From: Paenibacillus taichungensis
GTDB lineage: Bacteria; Bacillota; Bacilli; Paenibacillales; Paenibacillaceae
NCBI RefSeq assembly: GCF_003287275.1
Contig: NZ_QEVW01000005.1
Coordinates: 372,001 to 436,000, forward strand
Length of the DNA stretch: 64,000 bases
Direction: 5' to 3'
Shown here one piece after another: positions 53,033 to 61,661 of the stretch (within the stretch, counting starts at the first letter, position 1; the number at the start of each line of letters is the position of its first letter). The notes below the pieces were generated by a model. The model saw only the letters and a list, made by a program, of their open reading frames with translations. It was not told the origin of the DNA and made no database searches. Position numbers and translations under genes: made by a program.

Positions 53033-53674
53033 TTATTTACGAACGGAGAGAATGAACTTCTCCAGCGATTCTGTATTGGTAATGCTATGATTACATCCTT
53101 GGTTCTCCATGCATACGTATTGACCAATGGCAGAATAATTATCCGGCAAAGCGTTCTTGGTCTTGACCGTGAAGAATGCAAGCTCTTGATGCCGATTACA
53201 GAATAGGCAGTATCCCTTCTTGTGTGTCGGCGTTATTCTTCCCTCAATACCGATAAACTGTCCTTCGAACGGATACACAACGAATAATTTGTTCGTTGCA
53301 ATATCTACCCAGCTCAGATACGTTACATATCGAAAATCAATGGATTGTAGATCAGGCATTTTCATCTTTTTGTTTTTCGGAAATAACTTCTGAATTTGTT
53401 TCAACGTAATCGGTGGATACAACTCCAGGTATGGTTCTAGTGCTTTCATATACCGTTGAAAATCGTCTGTTGTCTCCAGCGACGAGATTTGCTCCAGCAT
53501 TTGCTGCTGATCCTCTGTCAGATCCGTAAATGCATCAATGATGTTTGTTGCAGCACTGTATCTAACAGTCTCCAAGACCCTGCGATCCGCGGCGGATTGC
53601 ACGGTTTTGCGAACAAATTCCGCTTGTCTTTTAATCAAATTATATTGGTGGTTTCTAATAAATGGTGTACTCAT
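53033..53674 (-). CDS. FusB/FusC-family elongation factor G-binding protein
   Basis: A 213-residue cytoplasmic protein of the FBP family, whose members bind elongation factor G and free it from the ribosome in the presence of fusidic acid. The N-terminal four-helix part (FIRNHQYNLIKRQAEFVRKTV) is followed by the C-terminal zinc domain with four Cys: C156 and C159 (GYCLFCN), C188 and C194 (VCMENQGCNH). Length equals FusB. AAGGAG precedes the ATG. Directly upstream lie a promoter, two short leader ORFs and a terminator that can be replaced by an alternative stem, so the gene appears to be controlled by attenuation. Resistance itself is not shown by sequence; chromosomal homologues may serve EF-G recycling. 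Confidence 0.9.
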   Translation of the reverse strand: MSTPFIRNHQYNLIKRQAEFVRKTVQSAADRRVLETVRYSAATNIIDAFTDLTEDQQQMLEQISSLETTDDFQRYMKALEPYLELYPPITLKQIQKLFPKNKKMKMPDLQSIDFRYVTYLSWVDIATNKLFVVYPFEGQFIGIEGRITPTHKKGYCLFCNRHQELAFFTVKTKNALPDNYSAIGQYVCMENQGCNHSITNTESLEKFILSVRK

Positions 53675-53699
53675 AGCTTTCAGCTCCTTATTTTTCGTA

Positions 53700-53731
53700 G
53701 AAAAAAATCAATAAGGGCAAAGCCTGTTATT
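53700..53731 (-). terminator. Leader terminator (attenuator) before the fusB-like gene
   Basis: Read leftward, AATAA and GGC pair with GCC and TTATT, followed by GATTTTTTTC. It ends 26 bases before the gene start. The hairpin contains CAGGCTTTGC (53717-53726), which is fully complementary to GCAAAGCCTG upstream (53803-53812), so the two structures exclude each other. Confidence 0.85.
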
Positions 53732-53769
53732 AGAAACGATAATATTAAGTATGGGCGAAAGAATCTAAG

Positions 53770-53814
53770 CTATCGCGCCCCACGCAAAGTATCGCCCCCG
53801 ATCAGGCTTTGCAT
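53770..53814 (-). CDS. Leader peptide candidate 2 of the fusB-like gene
   Basis: A 14-codon ORF, MQSLIGGDTLRGAR, from ATG at 53814 to TAG at 53770. It begins inside the antiterminator arm. It has no clear Shine-Dalgarno site, so it may depend on re-initiation by ribosomes finishing leader ORF 1, with which it overlaps by 13 bases. Confidence 0.4.
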   Translation of the reverse strand: MQSLIGGDTLRGAR

Positions 53815-53852
53815 GAGTTATTTCTAGCTAACGAGCAATTCAGCATTGCCAT
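53802..53852 (-). CDS. Leader peptide candidate 1 of the fusB-like gene
   Basis: A 16-codon ORF, MAMLNCSLARNNSCKA, from ATG at 53852 to TGA at 53802. GGGGG stands eight bases upstream and can pair with the 16S tail. Its last codons are the antiterminator arm GCAAAGCCTG (53803-53812), so a ribosome that completes it would mask that arm and let the terminator form; a ribosome stalled earlier would leave it free. Confidence 0.55.
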   Translation of the reverse strand: MAMLNCSLARNNSCKA

Positions 53853-53884
53853 CTGAGTAACCCCCAATCAAATATCATGCAAAA

Positions 53885-53913
53885 AGTATATCAGAGAACT
53901 TCACATGTATCAA
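53885..53913 (-). promoter_or_regulatory. Sigma-A promoter of the fusB-like gene
   Basis: Read leftward, TTGATA (53908-53913) and TATACT (53885-53890) are exactly 17 bases apart. The transcript would start near 53878 and carry a leader of about 200 bases. Confidence 0.85.
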
Positions 53914-53940
53914 TTGAAAAGGGTTTACATGGATGTTCTT

Positions 53941-54798
53941 TTAATCCGTTGCTTTTGATTGTAATATCTGATCATTCACGAATCCTTGTAAGAAGAAAAG
54001 TTCATTGTCATTTGCTGTTCGATCGTTGGCTGCTTCAAATCGCTTGATTGCTTCCTCTAAGGATGTGGATTTCACAGCATAATTGGCCGAGATGAGCTCT
54101 CTCCAATACGTATCCATCTCCTCCAAGTCACAGATCGACTCATGGCCAAGCAAAAAATGAACGGCATCATATTGCTGAATGTCCTTAATCATAGGCAATA
54201 ACTTGTCTTGCTTAATATGATATAGCGAATTTGTAGTTGTATTGTAAGCACTGTCGCCCAGAAAAATGACCTTTTCATCCGGAATATATACAATGGTTGA
54301 ATCATCTGTATGCGTACTTCGAATGGTTCCAAGTACACAAACTTTATTGCCCAAGTCCAGATGGAGTGACTTTTCAAAAATGATATCCGGGGGACATAAC
54401 TGAAATGTGTCTCTCTCTGGTATTTCATTTTGTATCGTTTCCATGCAATGTGAAGTCATCTTTTTGGAATCCACATACTCCTGAAGAGAGCGGTCATCAT
54501 AAGAATAGTTCCGCCAATCATTCATCTTTTGGCTAGTTAGACTATTCATAATAATCGTAGCACCATATTCATTCATTCCTAAAAAATGATCCCAATGGGC
54601 ATGAGTGATGACCACATATTTAACGGGCGGAACGTTTAACTTCTCTATCTCATGTAAGAAATCCCTGGCATGTTGAACCGAATTTCCAGCGTCAACGACA
54701 AGGCTGTAATTATCACCGCAAACTAACCCCAATGTCGGTCTTTCTTTATCATTTTGGTTAGATAGATAATAGATGGTTTCGCTTAATTGATTTAGCAT
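53941..54798 (-). CDS. Metallo-beta-lactamase-fold hydrolase
   Basis: A 285-residue protein with the zinc motif THAHWDH (H66, H68, D70, H71), an upstream GLVCGDNYSLVVDAG strand pair, and a distal FLLGHESI with a further His ligand. The fold covers many hydrolases (lactonases, thioesterases, phosphodiesterases, lactamases); this one cannot be assigned and the lack of a signal peptide argues against a secreted lactamase. The ATG at 54798 is eight bases after GAGGAG; the ATG at 54804 is too close to it. Upstream is an inverted repeat and an unused ribosome-site-like AAAGGAGG (see findings). Confidence 0.88.
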   Translation of the reverse strand: MLNQLSETIYYLSNQNDKERPTLGLVCGDNYSLVVDAGNSVQHARDFLHEIEKLNVPPVKYVVITHAHWDHFLGMNEYGATIIMNSLTSQKMNDWRNYSYDDRSLQEYVDSKKMTSHCMETIQNEIPERDTFQLCPPDIIFEKSLHLDLGNKVCVLGTIRSTHTDDSTIVYIPDEKVIFLGDSAYNTTTNSLYHIKQDKLLPMIKDIQQYDAVHFLLGHESICDLEEMDTYWRELISANYAVKSTSLEEAIKRFEAANDRTANDNELFFLQGFVNDQILQSKATD

Positions 54799-54836
54799 GT
54801 TCATTCTCCTCTATAATAAATTCTTGATCCATAAGA

Positions 54837-54880
54837 GAGAAAATCTGCATGCTTATTTAAATCAACATTTAGATTTTCTC
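54837..54880 (-). repeat. Perfect 10-bp inverted repeat in the leader of the hydrolase gene
   Basis: GAGAAAATCT (54837-54846) and AGATTTTCTC (54871-54880) can form a hairpin in the mRNA about 40 bases before the ATG. No T tract follows, so it is not a terminator. Confidence 0.5.
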
Positions 54881-54965
54881 ATTTTAATTGTTTACCAATG
54901 GAATCACCTCCTTTGTTTTTCATATGAACTAAATGTTCCTCATCTCACCAGGTGCTCTTTTGATT

Positions 54966-56432
54966 TTATAAGTTCGGCTTTTTTCTATGAGCTGTTAGCT
55001 GTTCAAAGGCAAATGCAATACGAATCAACACTGATTCACTAAAGGCTTTACCTGCAAATGTGATTCCAAATGGCCTACCACTTTCCTTATATCCCGCAGG
55101 TACAGCGATCGATGGATACCCGGCTCTTGCACAAAGATCAGCACCAACATAAGAGGGAAAAACAATGGCGTCCAGTCCAAATTTATGTAAAGCATAATCT
55201 ATGCCATTATTTTGCGAATGATATAAATCTGTTATTAACTCTAAGATGTAATTCGAATTATTCAATGGATTACTCAACTGTTCTCTATATTCAAGATGGT
55301 TTTGCCCATATTTTAATGCCCTTTCTGCATTTTGCTTGTTCCATTCGATTAATTCACTGAGGGTATGCACAGGTAAATGCGATGGAAGACTCTGCAGATA
55401 ATGTTCAACGTTATACTTAAATTCATTATTCAACTTGTTCCACTCCCACTTCCGGTCAAACGATGGGATGTCTATATCTTCAATAATATTAGCCCCAGCT
55501 TCTTTGATCTGAATTACAGCGTTCTCAAATAGAACTTCATCATATTCTTCGTTATCACGATATCGTGTAAGGGGGGCTTTTCTGAAGATGCCTATGTTTG
55601 CATTTTTCAACCCATTAAGGTCTAAACATGTTATATAGTCTATTGTAGAATAGGGATTTTTCCAGGTAGCCGGGTCATCCTCGTCTTTTCCTGAAAGTAT
55701 CCCTAGCAGAATTGCTGCATCTGTTACAGTCCTCGCCATTGGACCAGCAGTATCTTGCGAGTGTGAGAACGGTATTATTCCACCACGACTTGTTAAACCC
55801 ACAGTTGGCTTGATACCAACAATAGAGTTCTGAATGGATGGACTTAATATGGAACCAGATGTTTCCGTTCCTACGGAAACCATCGTAAAGTTAGCTGCAA
55901 CTGCAGCAGCGGAACCCGTGCTTGAACCCCCTGGGAAAAAATCGCCATAAGGATTCAAAACTTGTCCACCTCTAGCGCTGTATCCTGCCCACATATCCGA
56001 AGACATGCCATTTGCCCATTCTGTCATATTAGTTTTCCCAAGTATAATTGCCCCAGCTTCCCTCAGTTTGCTAACAAGAAAAGAATCCTTAGAACTAATA
56101 TGGGTTTCCAAAGCCAGTGCTCCAGCAGTTGTATGCATTCTGTCGTTGGTTTCTATGTTATCTTTCAACAGAACCGGAATCCCGTGTAGAAGTCCTCTGG
56201 GTCCCACTGATTTCCTTTCAGCATCCAAGGCCTCTGCAATAAAAATCGCATCCGGGTTGATTTCCAGCACGGAATTGATCTTTGGCCCATTTTGGTCATA
56301 TTGTGCAATACGATATAAGTAATACAGAACCAGGTCTCTTGAGCAAAGCTCTCCCTTTTCCAGGGCAGCCTGTATTTCAAAAATCGTGTTTTCTTCAACA
56401 TTAACATGGCTCAGTTCAGATAAATTCCCCAT
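54966..56432 (-). CDS. Amidase-signature family amidase
   Basis: A 488-residue amidase with the Ser-cisSer-Lys triad: Lys in GIPVLLKDNIETND, cis-Ser in FPGGSSTGSAAAVAAN and the nucleophile in VGTETSGSILSPS. The Gly/Ser-rich signature has Thr in GGSSTGS where Gly is common. The C-terminus carries the end motif AVPAGYKESGRPFGITFAGKAFSE. It hydrolyses an amide of unknown identity; without gatB/gatC neighbours a tRNA role is unlikely. AGAGGTGAGGGT precedes the ATG. Confidence 0.94.
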   Translation of the reverse strand: MGNLSELSHVNVEENTIFEIQAALEKGELCSRDLVLYYLYRIAQYDQNGPKINSVLEINPDAIFIAEALDAERKSVGPRGLLHGIPVLLKDNIETNDRMHTTAGALALETHISSKDSFLVSKLREAGAIILGKTNMTEWANGMSSDMWAGYSARGGQVLNPYGDFFPGGSSTGSAAAVAANFTMVSVGTETSGSILSPSIQNSIVGIKPTVGLTSRGGIIPFSHSQDTAGPMARTVTDAAILLGILSGKDEDDPATWKNPYSTIDYITCLDLNGLKNANIGIFRKAPLTRYRDNEEYDEVLFENAVIQIKEAGANIIEDIDIPSFDRKWEWNKLNNEFKYNVEHYLQSLPSHLPVHTLSELIEWNKQNAERALKYGQNHLEYREQLSNPLNNSNYILELITDLYHSQNNGIDYALHKFGLDAIVFPSYVGADLCARAGYPSIAVPAGYKESGRPFGITFAGKAFSESVLIRIAFAFEQLTAHRKKPNL

Positions 56433-56489
56433 ACCCTCACCTCTTCTTTGTGCCTCAACTTATCATCACAACCGCTTTTTCATCGCTAT

Positions 56490-57011
56490 TCAGTAGGCTT
56501 CACGATACCATTTTCGCAGTTGATTAATGTGGGCTTGATGATAACGACTATGGTCAGCGATATGCCATATGCCCCAGCGTATGGTCGCTTGCTTCTCATT
56601 CTCATGTCCAAAAGTGACAATCCTCGTTAGATCATCATCCGTTAATTGTGTACACGCGTCCTTCAACATGGTTAGGACACCTTCATATGTCGACATAAGT
56701 GTATTCAAAGATATTCCTTGAACCATCGGAAGTCTGCCATTTTCATCAATCATAGGGCCATGTTGCTCTCTTAAAATTTGAGGAAGTGGTAGTCCCTTTA
56801 TTCGATAAGCCCAATTCAGATCGACGTAGGTGATATGTTTTATTAATTGAGCGGCACTATTGAAGTTGTTATTAGGTCCTTTATAATCTATTTCTTCCTG
56901 CGACATACCGTCTGTAATTCGTTGGAGTCGTTGGCTGTTTTCTGTAACCGCAGAATATAACAACCCAACAACAGGAGACATATTGGCTTCGCCTTTTAAA
57001 TCATAAAGCAC
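56490..57011 (-). CDS. DinB-family protein
   Basis: A 173-residue four-helix-bundle protein of the DinB/DfsB superfamily, some of which transfer bacillithiol. Metal-ligand His are at LIKHITYVDLNW and in the C-terminal IWHIADHSRYHQAHINQL, which supplies HxxxH-type ligands. The start is GTG at 57011 with GGAGG seven bases upstream. Substrate unknown. Confidence 0.9.
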   Translation of the reverse strand: MLYDLKGEANMSPVVGLLYSAVTENSQRLQRITDGMSQEEIDYKGPNNNFNSAAQLIKHITYVDLNWAYRIKGLPLPQILREQHGPMIDENGRLPMVQGISLNTLMSTYEGVLTMLKDACTQLTDDDLTRIVTFGHENEKQATIRWGIWHIADHSRYHQAHINQLRKWYREAY

Positions 57012-57035
57012 CCTAAAACCTCCTCGATGTTGTCT

Positions 57036-57185
57036 TCATTGTTCTTCCCTTAGAATCTCCTTGATTTCTCTTAATTCTTGCAATATTTCTTTGGTGTACT
57101 GATTACTCTTGGAATTATCCATTCCAATTTTCACAACAAAGATTCCAAGAAACAAAGACACTACCAACATTAATATAGTCTCCAA
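57036..57185 (-). CDS. Small single-pass membrane protein
   Basis: A 49-residue protein: one transmembrane helix (ETILMLVVSLFLGIFVVKIG) and a charged helical tail (YTKEILQELREIKEILREEQ) that could form a coiled coil. TTG at 57185 is chosen because AAAGGAAG is seven bases upstream; the longer frame starting with GTG at 57263 has no site. It lies 24 bases after the following DinB gene's start region in the opposite sense of transcription order, that is, just upstream of dinB on the same strand. Function unknown. Confidence 0.6.
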   Translation of the reverse strand: METILMLVVSLFLGIFVVKIGMDNSKSNQYTKEILQELREIKEILREEQ

Positions 57186-57294
57186 TAATAAACTTCCTTT
57201 CTTCAAGAAACAAAAACCCGAGAGATTAAGAACCAGCGATGCTGCCCGATTCAAAAGATCCACTCGGGTTGGTAGTTGATTAATTTAACCGTGA

Positions 57295-58233
57295 CTACTC
57301 ATGTTCAGGTACATACATCGTTTGTATCTCTTGAACGCCAGGAACAAATCCAAGATTAAAATAAACTGATTCGGCATCATTGCCTTCCATAACATATAAC
57401 CTTAGAACTGTATACTTGTCTTTAAGTTCAGTCAGGGCTCTTTGCAGCATGAGTGTAGCAAGTCCTTTTCCTCTGTAAGCGGGGTTGACTCCGATGCTAT
57501 ATACTGCTGCTTGATTATCCTGCAAACATAGGCGACAGTTGGCTACGAGCTGTCCAGTAACCTTATCATATACAAGTGTAGAAGCTTGAGTTAGGTTCTC
57601 ATTGGTAAAATAGATTTCTTCGTTCGGGATAAAGTCTTCAAGGGATGTTTTCTTTCTGCGTAAGGCTTCAAAACCTCCTACAAAGCTGTCAAAGTCACAC
57701 TGAGCGATTTCATCTTCATTAATGTATTGCTTAGCACCAATTTCATTCTCGATAATTTCGGGGCTCTTAACTATAAAATCATGATCCCAACGCACATTGA
57801 AATGATCTGTCGGTCGCTGCATCCAGCGACATCTGAACTCATCTGGCCAGAATCCAGCCCTCGTAAATAACTGTACTTGATCGGGGAGAATTTCATATAT
57901 CTTGATACGTTGAGTTGGATCTGACCATTTTATAAGTATTCTTTTAAGAAGCTTTAGTACCTCAAATGAATCATTGAATGGGGGAATAAAGAATAGATGA
58001 TATAACGAATTGGGTGCCATCCTTACCCCACCGATTTTTGATTCTCCTTTATAAATCCAAAAAGAGTTATTCCGTGAAACATTGAAACCTTCTTCTCTGA
58101 AAAATCCAATATAGGCCATATTATAATAGACAGAACAATACAGTCCCCATTCTTCGGGCTCAGCCTTTTGAATGGAATATTCATTTGATAAATTATAAGA
58201 ATGAAGTTCCTCAGACCAATTATTTAATTCCAT
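57295..58233 (-). CDS. Two-part GNAT-family N-acetyltransferase
   Basis: A 312-residue protein, double the normal GNAT length. The C-terminal part has the CoA loop GVNPAYRGKGLATLMLQRALTEL and VYFNLGFVPGV. The N-terminal half (IQKAEPEEWGLYCSVYYNMAYIGFFRE) looks like a degenerate GNAT half without a CoA loop. Substrate unknown. GGAGGA precedes the ATG. Confidence 0.88.
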   Translation of the reverse strand: MELNNWSEELHSYNLSNEYSIQKAEPEEWGLYCSVYYNMAYIGFFREEGFNVSRNNSFWIYKGESKIGGVRMAPNSLYHLFFIPPFNDSFEVLKLLKRILIKWSDPTQRIKIYEILPDQVQLFTRAGFWPDEFRCRWMQRPTDHFNVRWDHDFIVKSPEIIENEIGAKQYINEDEIAQCDFDSFVGGFEALRRKKTSLEDFIPNEEIYFTNENLTQASTLVYDKVTGQLVANCRLCLQDNQAAVYSIGVNPAYRGKGLATLMLQRALTELKDKYTVLRLYVMEGNDAESVYFNLGFVPGVQEIQTMYVPEHE

Positions 58234-58312
58234 GCGTCATTCCTCCTCATCAATGCTTACTACCTCTAAAATATTTAAGGTGTGTGTTATCTAAACATTT
58301 CTAGTCCTCTCC

Positions 58313-59371
58313 TTAAATAACATGTCCTTTACTATTTACTTGATCAATTCCATCATTAATCTTATTTTTCAGCAGCTTATGAAATTTATTTTTTTCCTTC
58401 TTTAAATGCTCCTCTAGGAAAGCAGAGATGTACTTATTTATTGTGGAATGCTTGTGTTGTATCCCATCTTCGTTGTAATGTATCGGGATATCGCTAAAAG
58501 TCATATGATGAGTACCGTTTAATTTAATAAATGAACTATTCAGATCACTCGAGTTAAATAAAGACTCATACCCACTCAGTAACAAAGGTAATAAGTCTGG
58601 AGAGATTTCATTTTCCAGTTCTTCAAACGAGCATTTCTCTTGCCGAGCTACCAATAACGGAACAGATACCTCCTCTTCCATACTCGTCGTCATTAAATGG
58701 AAACTAGGATCTAATAGAATACTAGCCTTAATTCTCTTTTCTCTTTTTAGCAATTCATAAGCAGCAGCCCCACCTAGTGAATGACCAATGATCCCCATTT
58801 CATTCACATCGACTATGCCCCTAAGATCCTTATCTGAATCCAAGACCTCAGCTACATTTTCCAAAACCCAACTGATATCTTCAACTCTAAGCTTCAATAA
58901 TTGTTTCCAAGAATGAATATCTAAACTTTCTATTTCGGATACCTCATTAGATTGCTTGACAAAACGACCGTCAGGAAAAATTGAAAATATAGATTCATGA
59001 GTGGCTCCTATAGTAATAACAACAAATCCGCACTCCACTAAATGTTCTACACAAAAGGAATACATATCTCTAACTACACCAAAAGCCGGAGCTACAAAAA
59101 TAATGGGACAGGTTTTAGCAGTAATATCAACACTCTCATCATTATGTATTTTTGAGTCCAGATTACATATATAATCCTTATCCACTCCCATACTAGAGAG
59201 CATTTCAACAGCGGAAGAGATATTAGGTTCAAATAACGAAATATACTTCGACTCATGCTCCACTGGATTGGAAGGATAGTATATACTAATGAGCACTTCT
59301 CTGAGTTCTTTACTTATGGGATCAATACGAGATTCATCCTTTAAAACACAAACTTTTCTTCCAACAGTCAT
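58313..59371 (-). CDS. Alpha/beta hydrolase, PAF-acetylhydrolase-like
   Basis: A 352-residue alpha/beta hydrolase. The nucleophile elbow is GIIGHSLGGAAAY, with VVITIGATHES and ILLDPSFHLM before and after, and a late His in LNGTHHMTFSD. The arrangement with REVLISIYYPSNPVE near the start resembles bacterial platelet-activating-factor acetylhydrolase/dienelactone-type hydrolases. No signal peptide. The ATG at 59371 follows AAGGGTG; the earlier ATG at 59401 has no site. Confidence 0.87.
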   Translation of the reverse strand: MTVGRKVCVLKDESRIDPISKELREVLISIYYPSNPVEHESKYISLFEPNISSAVEMLSSMGVDKDYICNLDSKIHNDESVDITAKTCPIIFVAPAFGVVRDMYSFCVEHLVECGFVVITIGATHESIFSIFPDGRFVKQSNEVSEIESLDIHSWKQLLKLRVEDISWVLENVAEVLDSDKDLRGIVDVNEMGIIGHSLGGAAAYELLKREKRIKASILLDPSFHLMTTSMEEEVSVPLLVARQEKCSFEELENEISPDLLPLLLSGYESLFNSSDLNSSFIKLNGTHHMTFSDIPIHYNEDGIQHKHSTINKYISAFLEEHLKKEKNKFHKLLKNKINDGIDQVNSKGHVI

Positions 59372-59435
59372 TGCATTCACCCTTATATATTTTTTTCTCA
59401 TTACAACGGGGCTTGTTGAGAAATTCCGATTACTC

Positions 59436-59990
59436 TTATTGGATCTTCTTTCTCATATACAAAGCTATTTCTTCGTTTTGGCTATGATTATTTGAATATA
59501 GTGATACATCAATTCCTTCAATTTGATAACCACATTGCTTGTAAAAATGAATGGCTGGAACGTTCGTATTCTGGGTTTCTAACGTGATCGCTCTGAAGCC
59601 TTGTTCGTGGGCAATCTCATTCACTTTATTGATCAACAGTTTTCCATATCCTTTTCTTTTGTATTTTTCATTCACCTGAAGATGCCATATCATCAACGTA
59701 TTATTCCAAGTTTGTGGTTCAGAAATTGCGAGCGCTATGATTTCCCCACCTATATATATTCCATATGAAAATCCCAGTCGTGTGATTTCTTCATATCGTT
59801 CCAAATCATCTGTACTGTTCATTTCTTCTTTTTCGTAGATGTCATCCAAATTTATTAACGTTAAATGCATACTAAAGGAACCTTGTGTCTCCTTTTTGGT
59901 AAGCTCATATTTTTGAGTGGATTTATAACCAAAGTTTCCAAGTTGAAGCCAATCTTCATTGGATAGATTCTCTATTTTTTTGATCTCCAT
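59436..59990 (-). CDS. GNAT-family N-acetyltransferase
   Basis: A 184-residue GNAT: CoA loop VNEKYKRKGYGKLLINKVNEIA, then AITLETQNTNVPAIHFYKQCGYQIEG. The pattern is that of general GNATs; the substrate is unknown. GGGGTG precedes the ATG. Confidence 0.92.
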   Translation of the reverse strand: MEIKKIENLSNEDWLQLGNFGYKSTQKYELTKKETQGSFSMHLTLINLDDIYEKEEMNSTDDLERYEEITRLGFSYGIYIGGEIIALAISEPQTWNNTLMIWHLQVNEKYKRKGYGKLLINKVNEIAHEQGFRAITLETQNTNVPAIHFYKQCGYQIEGIDVSLYSNNHSQNEEIALYMRKKIQ

Positions 59991-60144
59991 TACATCACCC
60001 CAGCATTAAAATACTTTGCGACTTACTTATAACGTAGTTTCATTCTTGCTATTATCTCTTCTTTCGACCTTAATTTCCATATTCCTGCATCCTTACTTAT
60101 TGTTTCCTATCTACTACATCATGCACTGTCAAAGAAATAATAAT

Positions 60145-60172
60145 AATCCCGACAGGATAACCTGGCGGGATT
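60145..60172 (-). terminator. Terminator of the GNAT gene at 60208
   Basis: Read leftward, AATCCCG and CAGG pair with CCTG and CGGGATT, followed by ATTATTATT. The T tract is interrupted. Confidence 0.7.
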
Positions 60173-60207
60173 TCGTTTGAGTAGATATCGAAAGACATTT
60201 TTAGTTG

Positions 60208-60744
60208 TTACGTGGCAACCACTTGGTTCATCTCTTCACTTGCCATAAAATCAGAACGACTCACGTAATACAAATCATAGATTTGTTCCGTATTGTTTAT
60301 CAACTTATACACTTCGTGGTGAATATCAATGGCTAATTTGACATAAGGCAATTTTCCAACCGCTTTCTTGGATCGAATGTTTTGTTTTCGAATTTTAAGA
60401 AAGACTGTTTCAATTTCATGTTGAAGAAACAACTCAGCGAAAAAGGCTTCCTTTGCTCGTTGATTGTAACCTTTTCCGAAAAAAGGGGCTCCAATCCATG
60501 TTGCAAGAAAACCTGTCTTATGTTCCATGTGATATAAATCAATGGTTCCGATAGGATGTCCCAGCTCATTAAGGATCGTTCTGGAAATACATGTGTTTTG
60601 CTCTTCTTCATCGATCACCTGTTTGGTTGCAAATAAGTATTCTTCATAAGATCGGCACTTATGACGAACGTATGGAAAAACAGCGGGGTCCATCATCAAA
60701 TCATGCAGTGAGTGGCATTCGTGTAAGTCTCGTTTTTTCAACAT
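60208..60744 (-). CDS. GNAT-family N-acetyltransferase (RimJ/RimL-like)
   Basis: A 178-residue GNAT of the side-chain type: IGTIDLYHMEHKTGFLATWIGAPFFGKGYNQRAKEAFF is the acceptor/CoA region, and NIRSKKAVGKLPYVKL the conserved end. AGGTGG stands eight bases before the ATG. Substrate unknown. The 257-base gap upstream (60745-61001) holds nothing I can identify apart from the probable promoter of this gene. Confidence 0.88.
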   Translation of the reverse strand: MLKKRDLHECHSLHDLMMDPAVFPYVRHKCRSYEEYLFATKQVIDEEEQNTCISRTILNELGHPIGTIDLYHMEHKTGFLATWIGAPFFGKGYNQRAKEAFFAELFLQHEIETVFLKIRKQNIRSKKAVGKLPYVKLAIDIHHEVYKLINNTEQIYDLYYVSRSDFMASEEMNQVVAT

Positions 60745-61001
60745 TTAAACAACCACCTAGTCCTTTTAGTTCGCTGAGTCAAACAAACTAAGTATATAAA
60801 AGGACGTGTGGAATTTAATGAATTCTGCATCGCTTTTATGTAAAATTCGTCATAGAAATGTTTTCCAGATTACATGCATAAACATATCTTTTTTTTTGCC
60901 ATATAGCTTAAAGAAATTAACATGCCAACTAAGGACAGAATCCGCTTGCTGCTTGATCGTTTCAGGTTTTACATTCAAATCCATCTACCCAACTGAATTT
61001 G

Positions 61002-61661
61002 TCATTCGATCATGGATTCAGCGATATTCAGTACCCATTCTTGCGACATATCGCTTCCTACGATCTCATATTGCAATGCCTTACCACCCGCATCTTCTTC
61101 GATCCAGATCAATTGTCTGTTCTCAGCATTCGAAATATAATACGCCTCATGGCCACACACATCCAGTTTCTCGATTTTGAATGATTCCGTATCCGGTACA
61201 TTAATTCGGCTCTTGGTAGTGCCAAAAACGTGAAGCATAAACACTCCCCGATCCGATTGATATGTGATATTGATGCCTGTAATAACATGATTAGGCTTTA
61301 AATCTCTTATCACGACATTGCTTCCGGTCCTTTCGCTTTCTTCAATCATTTCATTTATTTCTTGGTCGGACAGGTTATCGAAGCCGTGAAATACTTTAAT
61401 ATCTTGCACAACCGAGCACGTTGGAAAACGGGGTTGCCAAGGGTGTAGCTTTTCTCTCAAGGCGCCAAAATCCCCCTCCCAATCTCTGGCTGCATAACTC
61501 GTTTGTTGAGAAAATTTGTTGTCCTCGGCGTTAGAGATATAAATGCCTTTTCCATCACCTGGCTTCAGATCCATAATAATTTGATGTACCATGCCCTCAT
61601 CTTCACTAGTCTGAAACTGAATTTTCCCAATTACATCTCCACTCTTGTTTTTAATATCCAT
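61002..61661 (-). CDS. Hypothetical protein with two DUF4367-like halves
   Basis: A 219-residue soluble protein. Two similar stretches, GDGKGIYISNAEDNKFSQQTSYAARDWEG and CGHEAYYISNAENRQLIWIEEDAGGKALQ, suggest an internal duplication; the second with its ending (WVLNIAESMIE) resembles DUF4367. ATG at 61661 follows GAGGAG by eight bases; the frame upstream to 61739 has no ribosome site. Function unknown; similar domains occur in anti-sigma-like proteins. Confidence 0.7.
   Translation of the reverse strand: MDIKNKSGDVIGKIQFQTSEDEGMVHQIIMDLKPGDGKGIYISNAEDNKFSQQTSYAARDWEGDFGALREKLHPWQPRFPTCSVVQDIKVFHGFDNLSDQEINEMIEESERTGSNVVIRDLKPNHVITGINITYQSDRGVFMLHVFGTTKSRINVPDTESFKIEKLDVCGHEAYYISNAENRQLIWIEEDAGGKALQYEIVGSDMSQEWVLNIAESMIE

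Noticed and set aside
54895..54920. AAAGGAGGTGATTCC as the 3' end of a 16S rRNA gene
   Set aside because: It resembles the 5' part of the intergenic SD-type motif only; no further rRNA sequence is present on either side.
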